A DNA stretch of 47,784 nt, from positions 1-47,784 of the forward strand of contig JAJTGP010000040.1 in assembly GCA_021299265.1 (NCBI GenBank). Reading direction: 5' to 3'. A program made the translations under genes and the position numbers. The DNA comes from Hyphomonadaceae bacterium. GTDB lineage: Bacteria; Pseudomonadota; Alphaproteobacteria; Caulobacterales; Aquidulcibacteraceae. This document shows, one piece after another, positions 1 to 8,804 of the stretch (position 1 is its first letter; every line of letters starts with the position of its first letter). The notes under the pieces were generated by a model. That model saw only the letters and a program-made list of their open reading frames with translations, was not told the origin of the DNA and ran no database searches.

Positions 1-672
1 AGCGCTGGCTGTCCTGCATCAGACACCCATTCCACGAGCCTACCCTCGCCCATGGGCCCTTGGCCTATCCTTGATTTTGACTCGATTGCCCTACGTGAAA
101 ATGCCAACCTATTTGTCGACTGGACGCCGCGCTTCCTGGGCCTTGATGGATTTAGTGCCGACGCCCGTGCCGAATGGGCTGACATTCGAGATGCCTTGAT
201 TGGCGAAATCCTGACCCATCCGCGCGCTTTCACCTTGCGCGACTATCATGCTGAAAACATCCTCTGGCTTCCAGAGCGGGAAGGAATAGCGCGGGTTGGC
301 CTGCTCGACTTCCAAGACGCCGTGCACGGCTATCGCGCGTGGGACTTTGCCATGCTGCTGCATGATGCGCGACGGGACGTAACCGCCGAAGCCTATGAAG
401 CCACCATTCGTGCTTATTTGGACGCGACTGGATCTGAACGGGCACCCTTTGATGAAGAACTAGCCATTCAGGGCGCGATTAACGCGCTGCGCATTCTAGG
501 CATCTTCTCGCGTCTGGTTGGGCGCGACGGCAAACAGCGCTATCGCCAATTCATGCCGCGTGAAGCAGGGCACTTGGCCCAAGTCCTAACCCACCCGCGC
601 CTGAAGCACATGCAAAGCTGGGTAGAGCGCTATGTGCCGCTACAGGCATTCACGCAGGCGCAAGCCGAATGA
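1..672 (+). CDS. amgK: Anomeric MurNAc/GlcNAc kinase, 3' part (AmgK-like)
   Basis: This is an aminoglycoside-phosphotransferase-fold sugar kinase that would phosphorylate the anomeric carbon of cytosolic MurNAc/GlcNAc. The kinase core is visible: the catalytic loop FTLRDYHAENILW (equivalent to HxDxxxxN) and the metal-binding GLLDFQDA. AmgK proteins are about 330 residues, so the 206 residues from the first ATG (52) lack the N-lobe and the gene must begin before the window. The last four bases overlap the murU start (ATGA), the usual amgK-murU coupling. The first 50 bases read AmgK-like (LAVLHQTPIP) in frame 2, whereas the rest reads in frame 1, so a frameshift or sequence error near 45-70 is possible. 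Identity of the kinase is fairly secure; the 5' structure is not. Confidence 0.8.
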   Translation, partial: SAGCPASDTHSTSLPSPMGPWPILDFDSIALRENANLFVDWTPRFLGLDGFSADARAEWADIRDALIGEILTHPRAFTLRDYHAENILWLPEREGIARVGLLDFQDAVHGYRAWDFAMLLHDARRDVTAEAYEATIRAYLDATGSERAPFDEELAIQGAINALRILGIFSRLVGRDGKQRYRQFMPREAGHLAQVLTHPRLKHMQSWVERYVPLQAFTQAQAE

Positions 673-1412
673 GCGCGATGCCAACCCACGCCATGGTGTT
701 TGCGGCAGGGCTTGGTACGCGGATGCGGCCCTTGACCAATGATCGCCCAAAGGCCTTGGTTGACGTCGATGGCCGTTGCCTAGTTGACCATATGCTCGAC
801 CGGCTGGCCGAAGCAGGCGTGGGCACGGCAGTGGTCAATAGCTTTCATTTTGCTGATAAACTGGTCGCCCATTTAGCCCCGCGCAGCACCGGCGCGCCAA
901 AGCTGATCTTTTCGCGCGAAGATGAATTAGCTGAGCCCCTGGAAACCGAAGGCGGCCTCGTTTACGCCCTCCACCACTTTCCAGATGGGCCGCTTCTGAC
1001 CTGCAATGCGGACGCACTCTGGCTGGACGACACCGCGATCAAGCGGATGGCAGGAGCCTTTGACCCGGAACGCATGGATGGCCTGCTTCTATTGGCGCGT
1101 TTGGATGAAGCTTTAGGATTCGACGGTCCGGGCGACTTCTTTATGGATGAAGCGGGCCGACTGACGCGTCGTGGCGAGGCGCCGAGCGCGCCTTACGCCT
1201 ATGCTGGGGTACAGATCACGACTAAAGCAAAGTTTGATGGCAAGTCCGCCACTAAGCGGTCGCTCGCCCGTACATGGTTTGACGAATGGAGCCCGAAGGG
1301 TCGCCTTTATGGCCTCGTACTCGACGGGCCTTGGCTGCATGTCGGTGACCCACAAGCCCGTTTGGACGCAGAAGCCAAGCTTCAGGCGCTGCGCGCATCC
1401 ACACAAGCATAA
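669..1412 (+). CDS. murU: MurNAc-1-phosphate uridylyltransferase (MurU-like)
   Basis: A sugar-1-phosphate nucleotidyltransferase of 247 residues, close to the MurU length. The N-terminal signature FAAGLGTRMRPLTNDRPKAL (about residues 10-29) binds the nucleotide and phosphate. CNADALW holds the metal-binding Asp, and a late GDP motif (residues 226-228) follows. Known role: converts MurNAc-1-phosphate and UTP to UDP-MurNAc, bypassing de novo synthesis (a fosfomycin-insensitive route). The ATG sits inside the stop of the upstream kinase, so translation is coupled and both enzymes act in one salvage step pair. The 3' end overlaps the convergent hydrolase gene by 31 bases. A hexose-1-phosphate uridylyltransferase is the alternative, but the amgK neighbour decides for MurU. 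Confidence 0.88.
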   Translation: MSAMPTHAMVFAAGLGTRMRPLTNDRPKALVDVDGRCLVDHMLDRLAEAGVGTAVVNSFHFADKLVAHLAPRSTGAPKLIFSREDELAEPLETEGGLVYALHHFPDGPLLTCNADALWLDDTAIKRMAGAFDPERMDGLLLLARLDEALGFDGPGDFFMDEAGRLTRRGEAPSAPYAYAGVQITTKAKFDGKSATKRSLARTWFDEWSPKGRLYGLVLDGPWLHVGDPQARLDAEAKLQALRASTQA

Positions 1413-2515
1413 AGCGCTTGGATCAGGCGGCCGGCGCGCTCATCCCCGAGTAAGGCTGGGGTTTGCTTGTTCATGACATAGGCTGCTGATAGGCGTTTGG
1501 CCGGATCGCCGAAACCGCCAGAACCGCCCCAGCCTGAATGGCCTAGAGTTTCCGGGTTACTGCCATAGCGGAGATTGGAATTGCGCATAACGCCTGCGGC
1601 CCATTCGATTTCATAAGGCAAGACCAAATCAAGGCCTCGGATGCGGGGCTTCGTGAAGTCCGCCATGGTTTCTGGCGAAATGATCTGATGGCTGCCGATT
1701 TTGCCGTTATTGGCAAAGACGCCATACAAGGTGGCAACAGATCGCGCGGTGCCGTGACCATTGGCGGAAGGAATTTCTGCCAGTCGCCAAGCCGCACCCC
1801 CTCGATTAGGCGAGGCCCAAGGCGTCATAAACGCAATTCGACGGGCTTCCGAGATTTCGCCCAACTCTGCCATGGCTTTAGGGCGGCTCATTTCAGCGCA
1901 GCGCCCGTGATGGATTTCAGGCAGCCCAATCCAAAAGTCGATGCCCAAAGGCTCACACACATCAACGCGCAATTGCGTACCAAGGCTGGTGCCGTGTGCG
2001 CGCTGAGCCAGTTCGCCCGCGATATAGCCATAGGTCAGAGGGTGATAACCGCTGGCCGTTGTCGGCTCCCACATTGGCGCGACATGGGCCAAGGCTTCTG
2101 CCAAAGCAGGCGGATTCAGCCAAAGGTCTGGATCAATCGGGTCCGGGAAACCAGGTACGCCTGCCTGATGCGACAAGGCTTGTGCCAAGGTCACTTCTTT
2201 GCCGTGCTCTGTAAACTCAGGCCAAAGCCAGCCAATCGGATCGTCAAAATTCAACAGGCCCTGATCCTGTAGTCGGGCGATGATCATGGCGGCGATAGGC
2301 TTTGTCGTCGAATAGACGGGCACCAAGGTTTCGCGCGTCCAATTTTGCGTTTTGGCGCGGTCCATGTGACCACCGACCAAATCGACGACGACCTCGCCTT
2401 CCAAAATGGCGCAGAACCCTGCCCCCAGCTCAAGGCCTTCTTCGAAGTTGGCGTTGAAAGCATCTAAAACAGGCTCAAAGCCAGGCGCAACATAAGGCGA
2501 AACCAGATCAGTCAT
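1382..2515 (-). CDS. Serine hydrolase, class C beta-lactamase/esterase family
   Basis: A 377-residue protein of the Beta-lactamase (PF00144) fold. The nucleophile motif is S69-T-T-K72 (VYSTTKP), followed by a Tyr motif in the YHPLTYGYIAGEL stretch (YGY instead of YxN) and a C-terminal GHSGWGGSGGFGD loop that stands where KTG lies in true beta-lactamases. These features suit esterases or peptidases of the EstB type better than a drug-hydrolysing beta-lactamase. No signal peptide is seen, so it is probably cytosolic. A longer reading from a TTG that overlaps the pdxY stop is possible; I prefer the ATG 18 bases after that stop. It is probably cotranscribed with pdxY. Substrate unknown. Confidence 0.85.
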   Translation of the reverse strand: MTDLVSPYVAPGFEPVLDAFNANFEEGLELGAGFCAILEGEVVVDLVGGHMDRAKTQNWTRETLVPVYSTTKPIAAMIIARLQDQGLLNFDDPIGWLWPEFTEHGKEVTLAQALSHQAGVPGFPDPIDPDLWLNPPALAEALAHVAPMWEPTTASGYHPLTYGYIAGELAQRAHGTSLGTQLRVDVCEPLGIDFWIGLPEIHHGRCAEMSRPKAMAELGEISEARRIAFMTPWASPNRGGAAWRLAEIPSANGHGTARSVATLYGVFANNGKIGSHQIISPETMADFTKPRIRGLDLVLPYEIEWAAGVMRNSNLRYGSNPETLGHSGWGGSGGFGDPAKRLSAAYVMNKQTPALLGDERAGRLIQALYACVDARSA

Positions 2516-2532
2516 GACCCCATTTGGACCCT

Positions 2533-3366
2533 TCAACTCAGTTGGGTCAAGGCCAAGGGCTCAGCCCGCCACGCTTCATCGCCAGCCGCAATGATTGGCA
2601 ATTCTTGCGCACCCCACTCTTGCGCGCGCTGAACGGTGTAGGACACACCAGCCAAAGCCAAGCCCATGGCCTGTGGCGCTGTTTGACCGTCAATCAAATG
2701 GGCAAGAAACATCGTCGCCATCAGGTCTCCCGTGCCTTTGGGAGGCTGGGCAGCTTTCGCATGTGTCGCAAGCCAAGCGCGGCTTCCATCGACCAGCATG
2801 CCACCAATTTCCCCATTCCGCTCAACCGATGAGATCAAGGACGGCCGACCCAAAGCTGTGGCGGCATAATGGATTCGCTGGAGATCCTTTGGCGAAGTTT
2901 GCGTCAGATAACCCAATTCCCACAAATTGGGCGTGAGAAAATCCGCGCGGGGCACCAAATGCTCCGCCAATGCATCCGCCACGCCCTGCCCAACATAGAG
3001 CCCACCCGGCGCATCACCCAAAACAGGGTCGACCATAATGATGGCTTTGGGGTTGGCGGTTTTGACGGCATCAATGGCCCGGGCGGCAATCTGGACTTGC
3101 TCTGCGCTGGCAAAATAGTCGGTGAGGACGCCATCGACTGCCGCAAATAGCCCATTGGCCGCGATGCCTTCCAGCATGCCAGCAAACAATTCAGGGCTGA
3201 CTGGCCCGCCACCGGGCGGCCCCCAACCGGGATGTCGACCTAGAAGGGTCGTCGGCACATGCACCGGATCAATCTTCATGGGCGATTGAGCCAAAGCGAG
3301 GCTTGCCAAGGTGCCACCCACCCGGCTTCCCGCGACATGTGAACCAAGAATCAGCACCAAAGGCAT
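2533..3366 (-). CDS. pdxY: Pyridoxal kinase, PdxY type
   Basis: A 277-residue ribokinase-superfamily protein. It has the PdxY/PdxK hallmarks: ILGSHVAGSRVG at the N-terminus, the flap region PGWGPPGGG, the DPVLGD motif around residue 112, and the anion-hole/catalytic motif PPKGTGDLMAT with the catalytic Asp in GTGD. It phosphorylates pyridoxal to PLP in the salvage pathway, in the cytosol. It lies just upstream of the serine hydrolase, almost touching it, and is divergent from the CoA-ester lyase with 68 bases between the starts. PdxY-like kinases can be weak on pyridoxal, so the exact vitamer preference is inferred. Confidence 0.88.
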   Translation of the reverse strand: MPLVLILGSHVAGSRVGGTLASLALAQSPMKIDPVHVPTTLLGRHPGWGPPGGGPVSPELFAGMLEGIAANGLFAAVDGVLTDYFASAEQVQIAARAIDAVKTANPKAIIMVDPVLGDAPGGLYVGQGVADALAEHLVPRADFLTPNLWELGYLTQTSPKDLQRIHYAATALGRPSLISSVERNGEIGGMLVDGSRAWLATHAKAAQPPKGTGDLMATMFLAHLIDGQTAPQAMGLALAGVSYTVQRAQEWGAQELPIIAAGDEAWRAEPLALTQLS

Positions 3367-3434
3367 GGTCCGCTCTTTACGCCACGGGGCTGCTTGTGGC
3401 TAGAAGAAGCCAAACCCGATTTGAAAGGCTTCTC

Positions 3435-4319
3435 ATGACCGCTCCCCAGGCCCGTCCCCGCCGCAGTGTGCTTTATATGCCCGGTGCCAATGCCAAGGCT
3501 CTGGAAAAGGCCAAGAGCTTGCCCGCCGATGCGGTCATCCTTGATCTGGAAGATGCCGTTGCCCCCGACGGAAAGGACGAGGCACGCGCTGCGGTAGCGG
3601 CGATTGTGAAAGTAGGCGGCTATGGCAAGCGGGAAGTGATTATCCGCGTCAACAGCCTGACCTCGCCTTGGGGTCCGCAAGATTTGGAAGCCGCCGTCGC
3701 AGCAGGTCCAGATGGCATCTTGTTCCCCAAAATCTCCTCTGCCGACGAAGTCCTCGCTGCCAGCGAAGCCATGGACGCCTTAGGTGCCGCTCCCGCCATG
3801 AGCCTGTGGGCGATGATTGAGACGCCGCGGGCTATCCTTGAGATTGCCTCGATTGCGGCGTCCAGCACCTCAACGCGCTTGGCCGCCTTTGTCATGGGTA
3901 CCAATGATCTTGCTAAGGAAACCCGCGCCCGGCAGACCGCCGACCGCGCACCGTTCCACTTTGCCCTTGCAGCCAGCGTCACCGCTGCACGGCTCTATAA
4001 TCTCGCGGTGATTGATGGCGTCTACAATGACATAGCCAACACCGAAGGCTTTGAAGCCATTTGCTGGCAGGGGCTGGAATTCGGCTTTGACGGCAAGACC
4101 TTGATCCACCCAAGCCAGATTGAGACCTGCAACCGCGTGTTTGCGCCCGATGAGGCTGAAGTAGCCCATGCGCGCGCCGTCATTGCAGCCTTCTTGGACC
4201 CCGCCAATGCGGGCAAAGGCGTGTTGAAAGTCGATGGAAAAATGACCGAGCTCTTGCATCGCGATATGGCCGAGCAAACCGTCGCGATTGCCGATGCAAT
4301 TGCTGCTATGGCTTCTTAA
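3435..4319 (+). CDS. CoA-ester lyase, CitE/malyl-CoA lyase family
   Basis: A 294-residue TIM-barrel protein of the HpcH/HpaI-CitE family. Visible motifs are RRSVLYMPGAN (residues 8-18), the acidic metal/substrate motif ILDLEDAV, the Mg-binding ETPRAI and MGTNDL region, and the C-terminal DGKTLIHPSQI, which closes over the CoA. Members cleave or hydrolyse beta-hydroxyacyl-CoAs such as malyl-CoA, methylmalyl-CoA or citramalyl-CoA; the sequence alone does not tell which. The ATG chosen is internal to a longer open frame, because the family N-terminus RRSVLYMPG follows it directly. No citD/citF neighbours, so it is not a citrate lyase subunit. The 3' end overlaps the convergent lipoprotein gene by 14 bases. 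Confidence 0.85.
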   Translation: MTAPQARPRRSVLYMPGANAKALEKAKSLPADAVILDLEDAVAPDGKDEARAAVAAIVKVGGYGKREVIIRVNSLTSPWGPQDLEAAVAAGPDGILFPKISSADEVLAASEAMDALGAAPAMSLWAMIETPRAILEIASIAASSTSTRLAAFVMGTNDLAKETRARQTADRAPFHFALAASVTAARLYNLAVIDGVYNDIANTEGFEAICWQGLEFGFDGKTLIHPSQIETCNRVFAPDEAEVAHARAVIAAFLDPANAGKGVLKVDGKMTELLHRDMAEQTVAIADAIAAMAS

Positions 4320-4875
4320 TACCAAGGCTTGCCAGCCACGCGTTAAACTGTGTGGCCTGTTCGGCGGTTAAGACCGGAGCTGTTCCAACACTGCCGGTCA
4401 GCAGCCAGACTTGTTTGCCGCTAAGCGCCAAAACGCTGGCACCAGCGCGGGCTAATCGGGACGATTCCACGCCCTTAACTAAGGCAGGGTGGGTGAATTC
4501 GCGCTCGAGCCAGAAGCCGTTTGCGCCGTCCTGTAGCGAGCGCAGTTTGCGGGTCGCGGACGGTCCTGCCACAGCTGGTTGGCCAGCACTTTGCCAAAGG
4601 TCGAAGAATTTGGTCTCCCCGCCCTCTGAATTGGCGGCTCGCCGGATCACAGCACGGTGCAGTGTTGCTGCACGTACATCCGCCAAAGCTTCGCTGGTTC
4701 GGACCATACCCTTGAATTGAAGCCAGACGACTTCATTGGCCCGGGGGGCCAAAGCCGTAACGGCAGGAGACGCGGCGGCTCCTAAGTCACTGGTGTTCGT
4801 GACGGCTTCTGCTTTCGAGCAGGCCGACAAGAAGGCAAATGGGGCGGAGAGGAGGAGCGTGCGTCGTTGGATCAT
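4306..4875 (-). CDS. Hypothetical lipoprotein with twin-arginine-like leader
   Basis: I do not recognise this family. The 189-residue product starts MIQRRTLLLSAPFAFLSAC: a twin-arginine-like n-region, a short hydrophobic stretch and a lipobox ending in Cys19, so it is predicted to be exported and lipidated. The mature part is soluble, has no repeats or cysteines beyond the lipobox, and ends in a helical segment with FNAWLASLGI. An ATG is used five codons inside a TTG-initiated reading because it gives a clean signal peptide. Its tail overlaps the CoA-lyase gene on the other strand. It stands alone upstream of nothing obviously related. Confidence 0.72.
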   Translation of the reverse strand: MIQRRTLLLSAPFAFLSACSKAEAVTNTSDLGAAASPAVTALAPRANEVVWLQFKGMVRTSEALADVRAATLHRAVIRRAANSEGGETKFFDLWQSAGQPAVAGPSATRKLRSLQDGANGFWLEREFTHPALVKGVESSRLARAGASVLALSGKQVWLLTGSVGTAPVLTAEQATQFNAWLASLGIKKP

Positions 4876-4920
4876 GGCTTTGATACGCAAGCCAGCATCA
4901 ATCGGTTGCAGCCCCTCAGT

Positions 4921-5589
4921 CTAGGCCACATCGGTTTCTGCAATTGTCCAAGTTTCAAGCTGGGCGGCTTGGTCCCACGCGGCAAAGTCCGGGTCTTGGA
5001 AAATCGCTTCGCACCAAGCTTGCAGCGCCGCCGAGACTGGAACTCGATAGGTGCGGAACCGGGTCGCAACCGGAGCATAAAAGGCGTCAACAATCGTGCG
5101 ATGACCCATGATGAAAGGACTGTCAGTGCTGCCAAAGCGGCTTTTCAAACCACACAATAAATCGTCAATCCGCTGTACTTGGGCTTGCGCCTTCTCGGAC
5201 CATTCATGACCCGCCTTCACCCGCTTTAAATTCATCGGGAAGGTCTGTCGCACAGCGGCAAAGCCCGAGTGCATTTCGCATGTGGCCGAACGGGCTAGGG
5301 CGCGCGCGACCGCATCCTTTGGCCAAAGGCCTGCGTCTGGGGCTTGCTCATAGGCCCATTCACAAATCGATAGCGTGTCCCAAATCTTCTCGCCATCTGG
5401 AAGTTCCAACACAGGCACCGTGCCGGATGGGCTTACTGCGACGATGTCTGGATTTGGACCCATCCCGCGCGGCCCCAAAGGAATGATCCGCTCTTCAAAA
5501 GCAATTCCAGCCCATTTCAAAGCAAGCCAAGGCCGCATCGACCAGCTGGAGTAATTCTTATTGCCAATGGTTAGGATCGGCAGAGCCAT
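4921..5589 (-). CDS. Glutathione S-transferase family protein
   Basis: A 222-residue cytosolic GST. The thioredoxin-fold N-domain opens LPILTIGNKNYSSWSMRPWL, in which the Ser of SSWS sits at the usual glutathione-activating position. PSGTVPVLEL carries the conserved cis-Pro before strand 3, and the D/E-S turn appears as DTLSICEWA (T-L-S instead of E-S). The C-terminal half is all-helical as expected. It follows ilvA after 28 bases on the same strand and may be cotranscribed. The electrophile it handles is unknown; a Kef antiporter pair, which is controlled by glutathione adducts in model species, lies nearby. Confidence 0.87.
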   Translation of the reverse strand: MALPILTIGNKNYSSWSMRPWLALKWAGIAFEERIIPLGPRGMGPNPDIVAVSPSGTVPVLELPDGEKIWDTLSICEWAYEQAPDAGLWPKDAVARALARSATCEMHSGFAAVRQTFPMNLKRVKAGHEWSEKAQAQVQRIDDLLCGLKSRFGSTDSPFIMGHRTIVDAFYAPVATRFRTYRVPVSAALQAWCEAIFQDPDFAAWDQAAQLETWTIAETDVA

Positions 5590-5617
5590 GGGACCAGTCC
5601 TTTGTGGGCGTTAGATT

Positions 5618-6826
5618 TTAGATCGTGCGGGGTGGATAGCCAGCTGCCACCAGCGCATCGATGATTTCTTGCGTGTGCCGCGAGTCGCGGGTTTCCATCA
5701 GAATATCAAATTCCGCGCCTTTAGCCGGGACATCTAGGGCCAAGCGATTGTGAGCAACTTCGAGAATATTGCCACCCAGATCGCCAATCACCTTCGACAC
5801 CACAGCCAACAGTCCCGGACGATCATCACCGATAATCCGGAGACTGACGATCCGCTTTTCGCGTACCAAAGCCCGCGTTAGCACCGAGGCCAGAAGGCGT
5901 GAATCGATATTGCCGCCGCACAGCACGATGCCGACTTTCTTGCCGCTAAAGCGCTGAGGGTGCGCCAGCAGGGCCGCAAGGCCAGCTGCCCCTGCCCCTT
6001 CGGCAACGGTTTTTTCGACATTGCAGAACAACGTGATCGCTTGTTCCAAATCATCCTCATCGACGATCAAAACGTCGCGGACCAATTCTTTGGCAATCTC
6101 AAAGCCTAAGCGGCCTGCCTGCTTCACAGCAATGCCTTCAGCAATGGTTTGGCCACCACACAAGGGCCCGGGCTCCTTGCCTGCCAACTCGGCATGCATG
6201 GACGGGAACATGCGCGTCTGCACGCCCACCACTTCAATATCGTTCTTCATCGCACGGGCGGCAACGGCGATCCCACCGATCAAGCCACCGCCACCAATAG
6301 GCACAATTAGGGTTTCGAGTTGTGGCGCATCTTCTAGCATTTCAATGCCGATCGTGCCTTGCCCTGAAATCACGTCCGCATCGTCATAAGGATGGACAAA
6401 GGTCAGGCCTTCGCGATCTTTGAGCTGATAAGCGAAAGTCGTGGCTTCCGACAAATTGTCGCCATGCAGCACGACGCGCGCGCCATGCTTGCGGGTATGT
6501 TCGACCTTCGTGAAGGGCGTTCCGAGCGGCATCACAATGGTGGCAGGGATATTGAGGCGCGAGGCGTGATAAGCCACGCCTTGGGCATGGTTGCCAGCAG
6601 ACATGGCGATCACACCATTGCGGCGCTCAGCTTCGGTGAGCAACAAGAGCTTATTCAAAGCACCGCGCTCTTTAAAGGCAGCGGTGAATTGGAAGTTTTC
6701 AAACTTCACCCAGACTTCTGCGCCGGTAATATCCGACAGCGTCTTCGACATCAGAAGTGGTGTGCGAATGATGCGGCCTTCAATTCGCGCGGCAGCCGCA
6801 CGGATGGAGTCTAACGTAACTTGCAT
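5618..6826 (-). CDS. ilvA: Threonine ammonia-lyase with ACT domain
   Basis: A 402-residue fold-type II PLP enzyme that deaminates threonine to 2-oxobutyrate, the first step to isoleucine (or a catabolic step). Lys52 in FTAAFKERGA is the PLP lysine; SAGNHAQGVA binds the substrate carboxylate and PIGGGGLIGG the phosphate. Residues about 330-402 form a single ACT domain (LRIIGDDRPGLLAVVSKVIG), the architecture of the shorter biosynthetic/catabolic enzymes, so effector control is expected. It is 73 bases downstream of the antiporter gene's stop on the same strand and precedes the GST gene. Confidence 0.92.
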   Translation of the reverse strand: MQVTLDSIRAAAARIEGRIIRTPLLMSKTLSDITGAEVWVKFENFQFTAAFKERGALNKLLLLTEAERRNGVIAMSAGNHAQGVAYHASRLNIPATIVMPLGTPFTKVEHTRKHGARVVLHGDNLSEATTFAYQLKDREGLTFVHPYDDADVISGQGTIGIEMLEDAPQLETLIVPIGGGGLIGGIAVAARAMKNDIEVVGVQTRMFPSMHAELAGKEPGPLCGGQTIAEGIAVKQAGRLGFEIAKELVRDVLIVDEDDLEQAITLFCNVEKTVAEGAGAAGLAALLAHPQRFSGKKVGIVLCGGNIDSRLLASVLTRALVREKRIVSLRIIGDDRPGLLAVVSKVIGDLGGNILEVAHNRLALDVPAKGAEFDILMETRDSRHTQEIIDALVAAGYPPRTI

Positions 6827-6899
6827 GAGTAAAGCGGTCCCTATGTACGCCGTCAGAGGCCTGACAGCCCCGCGTCTTTAGTCCGGACAAGGACTTGGA

Positions 6900-8804
6900 T
6901 CAATCAGACTTTGCTTTGCGAGCCAGATTTCGCTCAAACGCTTCGCGCTCCAACGTTTCTTCGCCCCATTCATCGCCATCGCTTTTGCCAACCAAAGCGA
7001 TCATATCGCGCCTTAAGAGTTCTAATTCTAGGGCCGTACGGTCGCGCACGATGCGCTGATAATCGGCAAATTCAACCCGCTGCCAATCTTCAAACATGGC
7101 CGTCAAGGCGCGCTCGTCATAGCGTGAGAAGATCATCCCCGCGCGCTCTGCCGCAAAAGCAGGCTTGCCCATAATCTGCAGAGACTTCACACCAAGGCGC
7201 ACGGCGGCAGCAAAGGTTTCACGCTCCAGCCCATCAACTTTGGCGGCCATCAATTGATAGGCGTGGCGGCGATCAATCGCACGGGCGAGGATCTTCAAAT
7301 TAGGGAAGGCCTCACGCGCCGTCTCCACCAGCTCCAGCGCCTTCTCGTCATTATCAATCGCGACGATCAAAAGCTTGGCCTCTGCAGCACCAGCCAAACG
7401 CAAGAGATCGACCCGCGTCGCGTCGCCATAATTCACCTTGCGACCAAAGCCGCGCAGCACGTCGACTTGGTCGGCATCATGGTCCAGAACGCTGATCTTA
7501 TAGCCATAGGTCGAAAGCATGCGGCCGACGATCTGGCCAAATCGGCCATAACCCGCGACGATGACGTCATGATGGCCTTCTTCCACCTCTGGCGCACGAT
7601 CTTCGCCAGTGCCAGATTCCAAGCGCCGCATCGCCCAGTCGCCTGCCATCAACAAGAGCGGCGTGATGGCCATCGACAAAGCGACTGCAACGACCAATGG
7701 GGCGGTGATCTCTGCAGGAATCACACCTGCTCCTTGCGCGAAGGCAAACAATACGAAAGCAAACTCACCCCCTTGTGCGAGGCCTAGCCCGATCAAGGCA
7801 GCCTCGCCCGTCTTGCGACCAAAGGCGCGCGCAATCGCAAACATCACGCTGGCCTTCACAAGGACCAGTGCCACCACGAGGCCAAGGATCAGCCAAGGCT
7901 GGGCGATCAGCAAAGCGAAATTGATCCCTGCCCCGACCGAGATAAAGAACAAGCCCAACAGCAAGCCTCTAAACGGGTCAATGTCGCTCTCAATTTGATG
8001 GCGGAACTCACTATCGGCCAAAACAACGCCCGCCACAAATGCCCCCAAGGCAGGCGAAATGCCGACAAATTGCATCAAAAGCGCCACGCCGACCACCAAG
8101 AGAAGCGCAAGGGCTGTCAAGATCTCATGCAAACCAGAAGCTGCGACCCAGCGGAACATGGGCCGCAACAGAACCCGTCCTGCCAGCACAATCGCGCCGA
8201 CGGCGACGACAACGGCCAAGCCTTGCGCCCAACCTGGATAGGCCGCCAAAGCGCCTTTAGCAGCTTCGCCACCGCCCGCCACGCTGATGGTTGCGAGGAA
8301 GGGGAAAAGGGCCAGCATCGGGATGATCGCGATGTCTTGGAACAACAATACCGAAAAGGTCGCTCGACCCGCCTCAGTTCCAGCGATGCCCTTTTCGCGT
8401 AAGGACTGTAGTACAATCGCGGTTGAGGAGAGCGACAGCGTCAAGCCAACTGCCAGCGCCACTTGCCAGGACAGACCCAGCGCCATGCCAAGCCCAGTCG
8501 CAATCGCCCCGGTGCCAAGCACTTGCAAGCCGCCCATGCCGAGGATCGCCGTGCGTAATCGCCAAAGCAAGCTGGGCTGCAGTTCTAGCCCGATGAGAAA
8601 CAGCATGATGACGACACCGAACTCTGCCGTATGCATCACGTTTTCTGGGTCGCCCACCAGATTAAGGACATAAGGTCCGATGACCGCGCCAGCGATCAAA
8701 TAGCCCAAGACAGACCCTAACCCAATGCGCTTGGCGATGGGGACAGAGACAACGGTCGCGGTCAAATAGACAAAGGCGGATTCGAGAAGATTGGCTTCAG
8801 CCAT
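6900..8804 (-). CDS. Kef-type K+/H+ antiporter with RCK domain (CPA2)
   Basis: A 634-residue inner-membrane protein. Residues about 5-385 are the Na/H-exchanger membrane domain with roughly a dozen hydrophobic spans; LSSTAIVLQSLREKG and the GAFVAGVVLADSEFRHQIE segment are CPA2 signatures. A cytosolic RCK/TrkA-N domain starts near residue 412 with the Rossmann motif VIVAGYGRFGQIVGRML, and a charged C-terminal tail follows. In KefB/KefC this domain senses glutathione and its adducts. The start overlaps the upstream oxidoreductase gene by 8 bases, matching kefF-kefC and kefG-kefB operons. K+ efflux with cytosol acidification during electrophile stress is the likely role; KefB versus KefC cannot be told. 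Confidence 0.92.
   Translation of the reverse strand: MAEANLLESAFVYLTATVVSVPIAKRIGLGSVLGYLIAGAVIGPYVLNLVGDPENVMHTAEFGVVIMLFLIGLELQPSLLWRLRTAILGMGGLQVLGTGAIATGLGMALGLSWQVALAVGLTLSLSSTAIVLQSLREKGIAGTEAGRATFSVLLFQDIAIIPMLALFPFLATISVAGGGEAAKGALAAYPGWAQGLAVVVAVGAIVLAGRVLLRPMFRWVAASGLHEILTALALLLVVGVALLMQFVGISPALGAFVAGVVLADSEFRHQIESDIDPFRGLLLGLFFISVGAGINFALLIAQPWLILGLVVALVLVKASVMFAIARAFGRKTGEAALIGLGLAQGGEFAFVLFAFAQGAGVIPAEITAPLVVAVALSMAITPLLLMAGDWAMRRLESGTGEDRAPEVEEGHHDVIVAGYGRFGQIVGRMLSTYGYKISVLDHDADQVDVLRGFGRKVNYGDATRVDLLRLAGAAEAKLLIVAIDNDEKALELVETAREAFPNLKILARAIDRRHAYQLMAAKVDGLERETFAAAVRLGVKSLQIMGKPAFAAERAGMIFSRYDERALTAMFEDWQRVEFADYQRIVRDRTALELELLRRDMIALVGKSDGDEWGEETLEREAFERNLARKAKSD

Noticed and set aside
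1688-2272. A 194-codon plus-strand frame opposite the serine hydrolase
   Set aside because: No family motif and fully covered by the hydrolase with clear S-x-x-K.
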